Shown here: positions 36,751 to 44,671 of the stretch, piece by piece | How positions within the stretch are numbered: position 1 is the first letter of the stretch | Layout of the letters: each line of letters starts with the position of its first letter | Source of the DNA: Geodermatophilus nigrescens | GTDB lineage: Bacteria > Actinomycetota > Actinomycetes > Mycobacteriales > Geodermatophilaceae | Direction of reading: 5' to 3' | Length of the DNA stretch: 64,000 nucleotides | Assembly: GCF_900129495.1 (NCBI RefSeq) | Contig: NZ_FQVX01000001.1 | Location: forward strand, 1 to 64,000 | Notes under the pieces: generated by a model | Seen by the model: only the letters and a program-made list of their open reading frames with translations | Told to the model about the DNA's origin: nothing | Database searches by the model: none | Translations under genes and position numbers: made by a program

Positions 36751-37287
36751 TCACGGGTCGACGTCCTCGGCGGGGTCGGGAAAGTCGAACGGCGGGGTCG
36801 GGTCCTGCCCCTCGGCGGCGACGACGGCGTCGATCGTCACCTCGCCGGCCTCGGCGAACACCAGGGTGACCGGGATCGACTGGGAGCTGCGGAGCTCGCG
36901 CCCGAGGTCGACGAGGGTCACCGTCGGCGCGCCCTCGGCGCCGACGTAGACGTTGTCCCCGGCCGGGACGGGGACGTCGACCTCCCCGCCGTCCCCGTCG
37001 ACGGCGTCGGCGAAGTGGGGCCCGGTGACGTCGACCAGCGCGTCGTCGGCGGTGCCGCTGTTGGCGATGCCGAGGAACAGCCGGGCGTCGTCGCCCTCGT
37101 CGTGGACGCCGTCGAGCGGGTACTCCAGCTGGACCTGCAGGACCGAGAGGTCGCCGGTGACGGCCTCGTCCGGCCCGACAGCGCCGCCGACGACCTCGGG
37201 GCTCGGGGTGGACAGTGGCTCCCCGGTGGTGCAGGCGGCCACGGCGAGCAGCAGCGCGGCGGGGGCGGCGAGTGCGGTGCGGGACAC
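36751..37287 (-). CDS. Secreted lipoprotein with PCu(A)C-like domain
   Basis: This 178-residue protein has a lipoprotein signal peptide with lipobox LAVAAC (about residues 14-19). The beta-sandwich contains LFLGIANSGTADDALVDVTG and IPVTLVFAEAGEVTI, as in the PCu(A)C/DUF461 copper chaperones. The Met and paired His copper ligands of that family are missing, so copper binding is doubtful. AGGAGG precedes the GTG. It is divergent from the MarR gene and shares a 98-base regulatory region with it. Confidence 0.78.
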   Translation of the reverse strand: MSRTALAAPAALLLAVAACTTGEPLSTPSPEVVGGAVGPDEAVTGDLSVLQVQLEYPLDGVHDEGDDARLFLGIANSGTADDALVDVTGPHFADAVDGDGGEVDVPVPAGDNVYVGAEGAPTVTLVDLGRELRSSQSIPVTLVFAEAGEVTIDAVVAAEGQDPTPPFDFPDPAEDVDP

Positions 37288-37340
37288 GCGTCCTCCTCGT
37301 GTGAGCGGTCGGGTGCGTACCGTCTGCCCGGGGAAAGACC

Positions 37341-37372
37341 TGTTGCATGCCAACTGTTGCCGTACTGCAACA
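37341..37372. promoter_or_regulatory. Paired operator-like repeats between the lipoprotein and MarR genes
   Basis: TGTTGC (37355-37360) and GCAACA (37367-37372) form a dyad with a 6-base spacer. A second TGTTGC at 37341-37346 begins a near-palindrome, TTGCATGCCAA. This is an AT-richer island in a GC-rich region. It lies 13 bases before the MarR start, as expected for an autoregulatory site that also serves the divergent lipoprotein gene. Confidence 0.65.
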
Positions 37373-37385
37373 CTCAGGAGGGGTC

Positions 37386-37946
37386 GTGAACGCGGACGAC
37401 GTCCTGCTCGGGCTGGCCCGTGCGGTGGTGGGCGTCTCCACCCGGGCGGCCGGTGAGCTGGGGACCGTGTCGGTGGTGCAGTTGCGGGCGCTCACGGTGC
37501 TCCGGCAGCGCCCCGACCTCGCGCTGGCCGAGCTCGCCCGCGGCGTCGGCGGAGGCGTGTCGACCACGAGCCGCCTGGTCGACCGGCTGGTCGCCGCGGG
37601 CTGGGTGGACCGGCGACCGTCGCCGGCGAGCCGCCGTGCGGTGAGCCTGCGGCTGACGGAGTCGGGGGAGGACCTCGTCCGGCGCTACGACGCGCTGCGC
37701 CTGGCCGAGCTGCGCGCGGCGCTCGACGGTGTGCCGCCGGGGCGGCGGGCGGCGGTGCTGGCCGCGCTCGCCGAGTTCGCGGCCGGCGTCGGGCTCGACG
37801 TCGTCCCGGTCCCGCGTGCGCCCACGGACGAGGGCGGCGACCCGGCGTGCTGGCTGGCGCGGGTCTGCCCCGCGTGCGGCCGGCTCGCCGACGAGGACCC
37901 GCCCACCCGCTGCCCGGCGTGCGGCGAGGAGCTCCCCGCGGACTGA
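37386..37946 (+). CDS. MarR-family regulator with C-terminal zinc ribbon
   Basis: This 186-residue protein has a MarR winged helix (about residues 20-110, with LALAELARGVGGGVSTTSRLVDRLVAAGWV and a RRAVSLRLTESG wing). A linker follows, then a C-terminal two-knuckle zinc ribbon with Cys161/Cys164 and Cys176/Cys179 (CPACG twice). The ribbon is not part of the standard MarR fold. The GTG at 37386 is placed by AGGAGGGG just upstream. Palindromic sites lie in its promoter. Confidence 0.86.
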   Translation: MNADDVLLGLARAVVGVSTRAAGELGTVSVVQLRALTVLRQRPDLALAELARGVGGGVSTTSRLVDRLVAAGWVDRRPSPASRRAVSLRLTESGEDLVRRYDALRLAELRAALDGVPPGRRAAVLAALAEFAAGVGLDVVPVPRAPTDEGGDPACWLARVCPACGRLADEDPPTRCPACGEELPAD

Positions 37947-37970
37947 CGCCCGCCTCGGCTCGCTCCGGTG

Positions 37971-38110
37971 ACGTCCTGGCTCACCGCAGCGCGTCCTGGC
38001 TCGCGGTCGGCGGTGAGCCAGGACGCGGCACGATCAGGACACCTGATCGTGCGGCGCCCGACCTCGCGCCGTGGTGCCCGACCTCGCGCTGCGCAGCGAG
38101 GTCGGGCACC
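37971..38110. repeat. Composite array of palindromes (family B and others) between the MarR and Rieske genes
   Basis: Three hairpins lie in a row. CGGTGAGCCAGGACGC (38011-38026) can pair with ACGTCCTGGCTCACCG (37971-37986) or with the related copy at 37991-38006. GCACGATCAGG (38028-38038) pairs perfectly with CCTGATCGTGC (38042-38052). GGTGCCCGACCTCGC (38073-38087) pairs perfectly with GCGAGGTCGGGCACC (38096-38110). The first two modules recur at 61.8 kb. The array also separates two convergent genes and could terminate both. Confidence 0.85.
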
Positions 38111-38121
38111 GCGCAGCGAGG

Positions 38122-39360
38122 TCAGCGGCCGGCGACGAGGTCGGCGAGCGTGCGGCGCAGCGCCACCCCGGCGGCGTCGGCGCGCACGTGCAGCTCCGCG
38201 CGCAGGTCCAGCGGCAGGCCCGGGCTCTCCAGCTGCGCCTGCAGGTCGAGGTCCTCGTCGAGCGCCCGCGCCTCGGCGGTCACCGCGGCGGCGACGTCGT
38301 CGGGTCCGGGCAGAGGCGCCCCGGGCGGCGCGGCGAGCAGCACGCAGGCGTGCACGCGGGTGGAGTCGGCGTCCTCGGGCTGCAGGAGGACCAGCAGCGT
38401 CCGGGAGGAGCCGTCGTCGAGGTCGGTGCGCTGCCGCAGCAGGAACGGCGCGCGGAACACCGAGGTGACCCGCCGCCCGCCGCCCGTCCGCTCGACCGTG
38501 AACCCGCCGGGCTCCGCGGTCACCGTGCCGCCGGCGACCTCCGGCTCGCCGCCGTCCGCGTGCACGAACGGCAGGTGGGCGACGTCGAGGAGCGCGTCGG
38601 CGAGCGTCGCGGCGGGGCCGGCCGACCGCGCCGGCGGCAGCCAGCCGCGCACGAACCGCCGGTCGCCGTCCTCGGGGACCGCCAGGTCGGCGCCGCGCGG
38701 CTCGGCCGGCGCCAGCCAGACGACGCCGAGCCGCTCGCGCACGCCCCACGCCGGCGGGTCGGCGGTCACGCCGGCGGCGGTGCGCGACAGCGTCCACGTG
38801 CGCCCGAGCAGCCGCACCTGCAGCCAGCCGCCGGGGCGCAGCTCCCGGGACCGCGCGACGGGGTGCCAGGCGTGCTCGAGGGCCGGGTGCAGGTTGCCGA
38901 GCACCGGACCGGCCGGCGGCGCGGGGGCGGGCGCCGGCTCCGGGACGGGGGCGGCCGACGGCGCCGGGGGCAGGCCGACGGCGGTGCGCTCGGGCGCCAG
39001 CCAGACCCAGCCGTGCCGCTCCTCGACCGCCCACGGGACGGCGAGGTCCGCGCGCGGGGGCGCTGAGCCGTCGGGGCCCAGCGACGGCACGTCGACGCAG
39101 CGGCCGTCGCCGTCGAACCGCCAGCCGTGGTACGGGCACTGCAGCCGGCCCTCCACCACGGTGGCCGCCGCGAGCGGCACCAGCCGGTGCGGGCAGCGGG
39201 CGGGGAAGGCGCTCACCTCCGCGCCCGGCCGCAGCCGGACGACGACCCAGGACCGGCCGCCGGCGCCCACCGGCACCGGCGTCGTCCCCACCTCGGCGGC
39301 GCGCGCCACCGGGAACCAGCCCGCCGACCGTGCGGTCGACGGCATCCGCGTCGCGGTCAT
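38122..39360 (-). CDS. Rieske non-heme iron oxygenase with a second, cluster-less Rieske-like domain
   Basis: This 412-residue protein starts with an intact Rieske domain (about residues 14-125): Cys56, His58, Cys75 and His78 in CPHRLVPL and CPYHGWRFDGDG. A Pro/Ala linker follows. Residues 164-220 then resemble a second Rieske domain (AWHPVARSRELRPG, WGVRERLGVVWLAP) that lacks the whole cluster-binding loop. A catalytic domain with the iron motif DVAHLPFVH (Asp259, His262, His267) comes last. It probably hydroxylates or demethylates an aromatic or terpenoid substrate with an unlinked reductase. The ATG at 39360 has no clear ribosome-binding site. Confidence 0.88.
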   Translation of the reverse strand: MTATRMPSTARSAGWFPVARAAEVGTTPVPVGAGGRSWVVVRLRPGAEVSAFPARCPHRLVPLAAATVVEGRLQCPYHGWRFDGDGRCVDVPSLGPDGSAPPRADLAVPWAVEERHGWVWLAPERTAVGLPPAPSAAPVPEPAPAPAPPAGPVLGNLHPALEHAWHPVARSRELRPGGWLQVRLLGRTWTLSRTAAGVTADPPAWGVRERLGVVWLAPAEPRGADLAVPEDGDRRFVRGWLPPARSAGPAATLADALLDVAHLPFVHADGGEPEVAGGTVTAEPGGFTVERTGGGRRVTSVFRAPFLLRQRTDLDDGSSRTLLVLLQPEDADSTRVHACVLLAAPPGAPLPGPDDVAAAVTAEARALDEDLDLQAQLESPGLPLDLRAELHVRADAAGVALRRTLADLVAGR

Positions 39361-39524
39361 GACCCATTGCAGCGCCGCCGCGCTACCGGCGCGTTCCGCG
39401 AGGAAGAAGCTCAGGTCACGGCCCGGCCTCGAAAGTTTCGGTGGTACGCGACGCAACCTCTCGACCCCTAAGGTGAGCGCGGTCACAAGACCAGTGGCGT
39501 TCCGGATCGACGAGGGAGCAACCC

Positions 39525-39920
39525 GTGACAGAACCCGCCGAACGGCGGTTGCTGACGCCGGAGGAGTACCGGCAGGCGCAGGACTCGCCGGAGTTCACCG
39601 AGCTGCGCAGGCGCTTCCGGCGCTTCGCCTTCCCGATGACCGTGGCCTTCCTGGCCTGGTACCTGCTCTACGTCCTGCTCTCGACCTACGCGCCGGACTT
39701 CATGTCCACGCAGGTCTTCGGCAACGTGAACCTCGGCGTCCTGCTGGGGCTGGGGCAGTTCGTCTCCACGTTCGTGATCACCCACCTCTACGTGGCGCAC
39801 GCGAACCGCAGGACCGACCCCATCGCCGACGAGATGCGCGAGCGGCTCGAGAGCCACCAGTACGCCGGCTCCGGCCGCACGGGCACCGACATCAGCAAGG
39901 GCGGTGCCACGCGTGCCTGA
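39525..39920 (+). CDS. DUF485 membrane protein, partner of ActP
   Basis: This 131-residue protein has an N-terminal cytoplasmic region with the DUF485 motif EYRQAQDSPEFTELRRRFRRF and two membrane segments (about residues 38-60 and 70-92). A charged tail follows. DUF485 proteins are encoded directly before acetate permeases. GAGGGAG precedes the GTG, and the stop overlaps the ActP gene. A TAAGGT at 39469-39474 may be its -10 element. Confidence 0.92.
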   Translation: MTEPAERRLLTPEEYRQAQDSPEFTELRRRFRRFAFPMTVAFLAWYLLYVLLSTYAPDFMSTQVFGNVNLGVLLGLGQFVSTFVITHLYVAHANRRTDPIADEMRERLESHQYAGSGRTGTDISKGGATRA

Positions 39921-41559
39921 CACCACCGTGCTCGCGGCGGACGCCACCATCGGCAGCCCCGCCGTCAACATCTCGATCTTCGGCGCGTTCGTCCTGATCA
40001 CCCTGGTGATCACGTTCCGCGCCAGCCGCAACAACAAGAGCGCGGCCGACTACTACGCCGCCGGCCGCAACATCAGCGGCACGCAGAACGGCCTGGCCAT
40101 CGCCGGCGACTACCTGTCCGCGGCGTCGTTCCTGGGCATCGCCGGCGCGATCGCCGTCTACGGCTACGACGGCTTCCTCTACTCGATCGGCTTCCTCGTC
40201 GCCTGGCTCGTCGCGCTGCTGCTCGTCGCCGAGCTCATGCGCAACACCGCGCGGTACACGATGGCCGACGTCCTGGCCTTCCGGATGCGGCAGGGCCCGG
40301 TGCGCACCGCGGCGGCGATCTCCACGCTCGCGGTGTCGCTGTTCTACCTGCTGGCCCAGATGGCCGGCGCCGGCGGACTGGTCACCCTGCTGCTCGGGGT
40401 CACCGGCGAGGCGGCGCAGGCGCTCGTCGTCGTCCTGGTCGGCGCCCTGATGATCATCTACGTGCTGGTCGGCGGCATGCGCGGCACCACCTACGTGCAG
40501 ATCATCAAGGCCACGCTGCTCATCGCGGGTGCCCTGGTGATGACCCTGTGGGTGCTTACGGAGTTCGGCTTCAACCTGTCCTCGCTGCTCGGCGACGCGC
40601 AGTCGGTGGCGGTCGAGGGCCGCGACGTGCTCGCCCCGGGTGCGCAGTACGGCGCCACCGGCACCTCGAAGCTCGACTTCGTCTCCCTGGGCCTCGCCCT
40701 GGTGCTCGGCACGGCGGGCCTGCCGCACGTGCTCATGCGCTTCTACACCGTGCCGACGGCGAAGGACGCCCGTCGCTCGGTGGTCTGGGCGATCTGGCTG
40801 ATCGGCGTCTTCTACCTGTTCAGCCTGGTGATCGGCTACGGCGCGGGCGCGCTCGTGGGTCCCGAGCGGATCCTCGGTGCCCCGGGTGCGGTCAACTCCG
40901 CCGCGCCGCTGCTGGCCTTCGAGCTGGGCGGGACGATCCTGCTCGGCATCATCGCCGGCGTCGCCTTCGCGACGATCCTCGCGGTGGTCGCCGGGCTGAC
41001 GATCACCGCCTCGGCCTCCTTCGCGCACGACGTCTACGCGTCGGTGATCAAGAAGGGCCAGGTGTCCCCGAACGGGGAGGTGAAGGTCGCCCGCATCACC
41101 GCGATCGTCATCGGGGCGATCTCGATCGGCCTGGGCATCCTGGCGCTGCAGGCGGGCCTGAACATCGCCTTCCTGGTGGCGCTGGCGTTCGCGGTGGCCG
41201 CCTCGGCGAACCTGCCGACGATCCTCTACACGCTGTTCTGGAAGCGGTTCACCACCCAGGGCGCGCTGTGGTCGATGTACGGCGGCCTGATCGCGTGCAT
41301 CGTGCTGATCGTCTTCTCGCCGGTCGTGTCCGGTGCCCCGGTCAACCCGGCCACCGGGCTGTCCCCGTCGCTGTTCCAGGACGTGGACTTCCACTGGTTC
41401 CCGCTGAACAACCCGGGCATCGTGTCGATCCCGCTGTCGTTCTTCCTCGGCTGGCTCGGCTCGATCCTGTCCAAGGAGAAGCCGGACCTCGACAAGAACG
41501 CCGAGCTCGAGGTCCGCTCCCTCACCGGGATCGGTGCGGAGAAGGCCGTCCAGCACTAG
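39913..41559 (+). CDS. actP: Cation/acetate symporter (sodium:solute symporter family)
   Basis: This 548-residue protein has about 13 membrane segments. The SSSF features ADYYAAGRNISGTQNGLAIAGDYLSAASFLG, TLGLPHVLMRFYTVP-like LGTAGLPHVLMRFYTV and ASASFAHDVYASV are typical of ActP-type acetate/pyruvate carriers. The gene overlaps the DUF485 gene, and the unit ends with a strong hairpin. I prefer the GTG at 39913 over that at 39904 because AAGGGCGG lies at a better distance. Substrate breadth (acetate, propionate, pyruvate) cannot be read from sequence. Confidence 0.92.
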   Translation: MPDTTVLAADATIGSPAVNISIFGAFVLITLVITFRASRNNKSAADYYAAGRNISGTQNGLAIAGDYLSAASFLGIAGAIAVYGYDGFLYSIGFLVAWLVALLLVAELMRNTARYTMADVLAFRMRQGPVRTAAAISTLAVSLFYLLAQMAGAGGLVTLLLGVTGEAAQALVVVLVGALMIIYVLVGGMRGTTYVQIIKATLLIAGALVMTLWVLTEFGFNLSSLLGDAQSVAVEGRDVLAPGAQYGATGTSKLDFVSLGLALVLGTAGLPHVLMRFYTVPTAKDARRSVVWAIWLIGVFYLFSLVIGYGAGALVGPERILGAPGAVNSAAPLLAFELGGTILLGIIAGVAFATILAVVAGLTITASASFAHDVYASVIKKGQVSPNGEVKVARITAIVIGAISIGLGILALQAGLNIAFLVALAFAVAASANLPTILYTLFWKRFTTQGALWSMYGGLIACIVLIVFSPVVSGAPVNPATGLSPSLFQDVDFHWFPLNNPGIVSIPLSFFLGWLGSILSKEKPDLDKNAELEVRSLTGIGAEKAVQH

Positions 41560-41567
41560 CGGAAGGA

Positions 41568-41619
41568 CCCCCTGGCCCCCCACCGCTCGCTCCGCTCGGG
41601 GCGGGCCCCTGCCAGGGGG
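41568..41619 (+). terminator. Hairpin after actP
   Basis: CCCCCTGGC (41568-41576) pairs with GCCAGGGGG (41611-41619). An inner CCCC/GGGG stem surrounds GCTCGCTCCGCTC. It begins 9 bases after the actP stop. Confidence 0.75.
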
Positions 41620-41642
41620 CCGGTTCCAGCACCTCACCGGCC

Positions 41643-41676
41643 GAGGCGCGCGTCCCCACCCGGGGGCGCGCGCCTC
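41643..41676 (-). terminator. Hairpin after the small membrane protein gene
   Basis: GAGGCGCGCG (41643-41652) pairs with CGCGCGCCTC (41667-41676), extended inward by TCCCC against GGGG. It lies just past the stop of the leftward small membrane protein gene. Together with the actP hairpin it separates two convergent units. Confidence 0.75.
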
Positions 41677-41688
41677 GCGCGTCCGGAA

Positions 41689-41967
41689 TCAGGCGGCGCG
41701 GACGGCGGGGACGGCGTCGGGCAGGGGGGCCGGCAGCGCGTCGGGCAGCGTGTCCGGCAGCGCGGCGTCGACCGCGGTGATGGCCGAGCCGGTCGAGCGG
41801 GCGGCGCGGCGCGAGCGCTGCACCGCGAACCGGGTGCCGAGGGCGGCGGCGACGACGAGGCCGGCCAGGGCCTCGCGGACCGAGCCGGTGGCGGCGGCCG
41901 CCACGGCGACGGTGAGCGCCGCGGCGTAGACCGCCGTCAGCAGGACGGCGGGGGAGGGCAGGTGCAC
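41689..41967 (-). CDS. Small membrane protein of unknown function
   Basis: This 92-residue protein has two hydrophobic segments (about residues 8-27 and 31-46). A basic stretch (RSRRAAR) and a repetitive tail with LPD/LPA units (DTLPDALPAPLPDAVPAV) follow. GGAGG precedes the GTG by 6 bases, which supports translation. I do not recognise the family. The gene lies between actP and Mn catalase. Confidence 0.65.
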   Translation of the reverse strand: MHLPSPAVLLTAVYAAALTVAVAAAATGSVREALAGLVVAAALGTRFAVQRSRRAARSTGSAITAVDAALPDTLPDALPAPLPDAVPAVRAA

Positions 41968-42085
41968 GGGGGACCTCCGGGGGACTGCCGGTCGAGCGGG
42001 GACGCGCCCGCCGGGCCGGCGGCCGGGCTGCGGACAGCTCGGCCACCGGCGCGGCGGCGGCGCGGGGGGATGCGGGGTCAGCGGC

Positions 42086-42946
42086 TCACTTGAGCAGGTC
42101 CTTGGCCTTCTGCAGCATCGTGTGGGCCTCGGTCTGCGGGGTGCTGTACAGCCGCGGGTCGCCCGGGGGGAGGACCGGGGCGTCGGCGGTGGCCTCGATC
42201 GCCGCGGCGCGGAACTCGCTCCGGCCGTCGATCGACGGGCCGGAGGCCCAGCGGCCGTTGGCGGCCTCGGGGCCGTCGGAGGCCTGGATGAAGGTGTAGC
42301 CCAGGTCGCCGATCTCCTCGTCGAGCGGGAAGGCCTCCGGCACCGGGAGGCCCTCGATGCCGTCCTCCTTGAGCTGCTCGACCGCGGCGAGCCACTGCTG
42401 CTGGTGCATGTGGTCGCGGGTGATCAGGAAGCGGAGCATGTCCTTGACGCCCGGGTCGTCGGTCATGTTGTAGAGCCGGGCGACCTGCAGCCGGCCCTGC
42501 ATCTCCGCCGTCGCGTTGTACATGAAGTCGGCGTAGAGGTTCCCGCTGGCGGTCACGTACGCGCCGGTCCACGGGTTGCCCATGCTGTCCATGTAGGACG
42601 CCGCCTGGCCGTTCTGGATCAGGTGCTGCGGGTTGTGCTGCCCGTAGCCGGCGGCGGCCTCCTTGGTGCGGTCGGCGGCGTCGGGCTTGAGCGGCGCGTG
42701 GTCGAGCAGCCGGTCGATCATCGTGATGATCATCTCGACGTGGGCCAGCTCCTCGGTGCCGATCGAGAGGAGCATGTCCTTGTACTTGCCGGGCAGCCGG
42801 CAGTTCCAGCCCTGCAGCAGGTACTGGGTGGCGACGGTCATCTCGCCCCACTGACCGCCGAGGATCTCCTGCATCTTGCGGGCGAAGTCCGGGTCCGGGC
42901 CGTCGGGCTTGGCCTCGTACTGCAGGGCGTGGGTGTGCGTGAACAC
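42086..42946 (-). CDS. Manganese catalase (ferritin-like, di-metal)
   Basis: This 286-residue protein has the four-helix di-manganese site: GGQWGEMTVATQYLLQGW, SIGTEELAHVEMI, NATAEMQGRLQVARLYNM and LITRDHMHQQQW, with the Glu and His ligands of Mn catalases. It breaks down hydrogen peroxide without heme. GAGGAG precedes the GTG at 42946. The closing KAKDLLK is usual. Stress- or spore-associated expression is plausible but not shown by the sequence. Confidence 0.93.
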   Translation of the reverse strand: MFTHTHALQYEAKPDGPDPDFARKMQEILGGQWGEMTVATQYLLQGWNCRLPGKYKDMLLSIGTEELAHVEMIITMIDRLLDHAPLKPDAADRTKEAAAGYGQHNPQHLIQNGQAASYMDSMGNPWTGAYVTASGNLYADFMYNATAEMQGRLQVARLYNMTDDPGVKDMLRFLITRDHMHQQQWLAAVEQLKEDGIEGLPVPEAFPLDEEIGDLGYTFIQASDGPEAANGRWASGPSIDGRSEFRAAAIEATADAPVLPPGDPRLYSTPQTEAHTMLQKAKDLLK

Positions 42947-43067
42947 GGGCTCTCCTCGGGGCGTCGTCGCGTCGCCGCCGCTGCGGTGACACCTCCGTTC
43001 TGCCCCCGCCCGCTGGCCCACCCGTGCCGTCCCGTGGCCCCCCGGTGCCAGATCGTCCGGAACCCCC

Positions 43068-43805
43068 TCAGCGGTCCGGGAGGTCCACCCGGAGGGTCAG
43101 GCCGGCGCCGGTCACCGCCCAGACGACGGTGCCGCCGAGGTCGTGGGTGTGCCGCTGCACCGACCACAGCCCCAGGCCGGTCAGGTCCACCGGCGGGACG
43201 TCGCGGCGCAGGTACTGCACGACGCGGTGCGGGTGCGCGACGTCCTGGGTCAGCGACAGGCGCACGACGCCGCCGCGGCTGGTCACCGCCAGCACCACGG
43301 GGGCGCCGTCGCCGTGCCGGTGGGCGTTCTCCAGCAGGTTGGTGAGGATCCGCTGCACCCGGGCGTCGGCCACCCGGACGTCGGCGGCCCGGTCCTGCAG
43401 GGCGAGGCACAACTGCCCGGCCGGCAGGCCGGAGGCCGACACGGCGGCACGGACGACGTCGCCGAGCAGCCGGCCGCCCGTGCGACGGGTCGCCCCGCCG
43501 GTGGCGTCGGCGGTGCGCAGCATCGACGACAGGTGCGCGGTCTGCGCGCGGGCGAGCTCCAGCAGCTCCGGACGGTCGGCGGGGACGCGGTCGAGGGTGC
43601 CCAGCAGCGCCTCCAGCGAGGCCAGGGGGCTGCGCATGTCGTGGCACATGGCCCGGAGCAGCGCCGTCTCCGGGGTGGGGGGCAGCTCCTGCTCCGGGCG
43701 CCGGCGGCGGGTGGCGCGCACGACGTGGTCGCGCACCACCCGGGCGAGATCGGGCAGCAGCCCGCTGGGCCGCTGCGTGCGCGGGGTGTCGGGGCCGAGG
43801 GTCAC
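43068..43805 (-). CDS. Soluble sensor histidine kinase
   Basis: This 245-residue protein has an H box with phospho-accepting His55 (CHDMRSPLASLEALL), an N box (RILTNLLENAHRHGDG) and a G box (LTGLGLWSVQRHTHDLGG). There is no membrane segment and no recognisable sensor domain in the 45 residues before the H box. The signal must come from a partner or from the cytoplasm. GGAGG lies before the GTG at 43805. It is divergent from a response regulator gene 95 bases away. Confidence 0.88.
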   Translation of the reverse strand: MTLGPDTPRTQRPSGLLPDLARVVRDHVVRATRRRRPEQELPPTPETALLRAMCHDMRSPLASLEALLGTLDRVPADRPELLELARAQTAHLSSMLRTADATGGATRRTGGRLLGDVVRAAVSASGLPAGQLCLALQDRAADVRVADARVQRILTNLLENAHRHGDGAPVVLAVTSRGGVVRLSLTQDVAHPHRVVQYLRRDVPPVDLTGLGLWSVQRHTHDLGGTVVWAVTGAGLTLRVDLPDR

Positions 43806-43900
43806 GGGCACCTCCGGGGTGCGTGCGGCCGGCGGAGCCGGCCGCGGAGGACGGGAGGGTCGTGGGGTCGACCGACGCCGGGGCTGGGCGCCACGGGCAG

Positions 43901-44566
43901 ATGGGCGGGCACGTGGACGTGGTGGTCGTCGACGACCACCCGCTGTTCAGCCGGGGGCTCTCGCTGCTGCTGCCCGGGGTGAGCGAGGGTCGCGTGCGCG
44001 TCGTGGCCACCACCGACGACGCCTCGGCCGCCGCGGCCATGGTCAGCCGGCACCACGCCGACGTCGCCGTCGTGGACCTGCACATGCCGCCGCCGGGCGG
44101 GGTGCGGGCGATCGCGGCCATCCGCCGCGCCGACCCGATGGTGCGCGTGGTGGCGCTGTCGGGGCTCGCCGAGGCCGACGCGGCGCTCGAGGCGCTGCGG
44201 GCGGGCGCGGCCGGCTTCCTGCCGAAGACCGCCGACCCCGAGCACCTCGTCCGCCCGCTGCTGGCGGTCCTCGACGGCTGGTCGGTGGTGCCGGAGGCGC
44301 TGCTGCGCCAGCTGCTGGACGAGGCCGCGCCGACCGGTGAGCAGACCGTCGCCGACCGGCTCACCAGCGACGAGCGCCGGCTGTGGCGGCTGGTCGCCGA
44401 CGGCACGAGCACCGTCGACATCGCCACGACGCTGCACGTCTCGGAGCGCACCGCCAAGCGGCTCGTCGCCTCGCTGCTGCGCAGCCTGGGCGTGGCGACC
44501 CGCGTGGAGGCGGCGGCACTCGCCGGCCGCGCGGGCCTCCGGAAGGGGACCGACGGGCCGGGCTGA
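43901..44566 (+). CDS. NarL/LuxR-type response regulator
   Basis: This 221-residue protein has a receiver domain with Asp11/Asp12 (VVVVDDHPLF), phospho-acceptor Asp59 (VVDLHMPPPGG) and Lys109 (FLPKT). A C-terminal LuxR-type helix-turn-helix (about residues 150-205, STVDIATTLHVSERTAKRLVASLLRSLGV) is somewhat divergent from GerE. The divergent kinase gene is the obvious partner. A GTG at 43913 is an alternative start. Confidence 0.9.
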   Translation: MGGHVDVVVVDDHPLFSRGLSLLLPGVSEGRVRVVATTDDASAAAAMVSRHHADVAVVDLHMPPPGGVRAIAAIRRADPMVRVVALSGLAEADAALEALRAGAAGFLPKTADPEHLVRPLLAVLDGWSVVPEALLRQLLDEAAPTGEQTVADRLTSDERRLWRLVADGTSTVDIATTLHVSERTAKRLVASLLRSLGVATRVEAAALAGRAGLRKGTDGPG

Positions 44567-44671
44567 GCAGGAGCCGGCTGTGCGGGGGGCATCGCGCCCC
44601 CGCTACCCGGGCGCATGATCGACACGCCCGCGTTCCGGAAGGTGGCCCCGACGGGCCAGCGGGACGCCGGG

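Noticed and set aside
44567-44671. Possible small gene between the response regulator and the YdbT-like gene
   Set aside because: A short plus-strand ATG frame at 44615 has no ribosome-binding site and runs antisense into the PH-domain gene without any recognisable motif.
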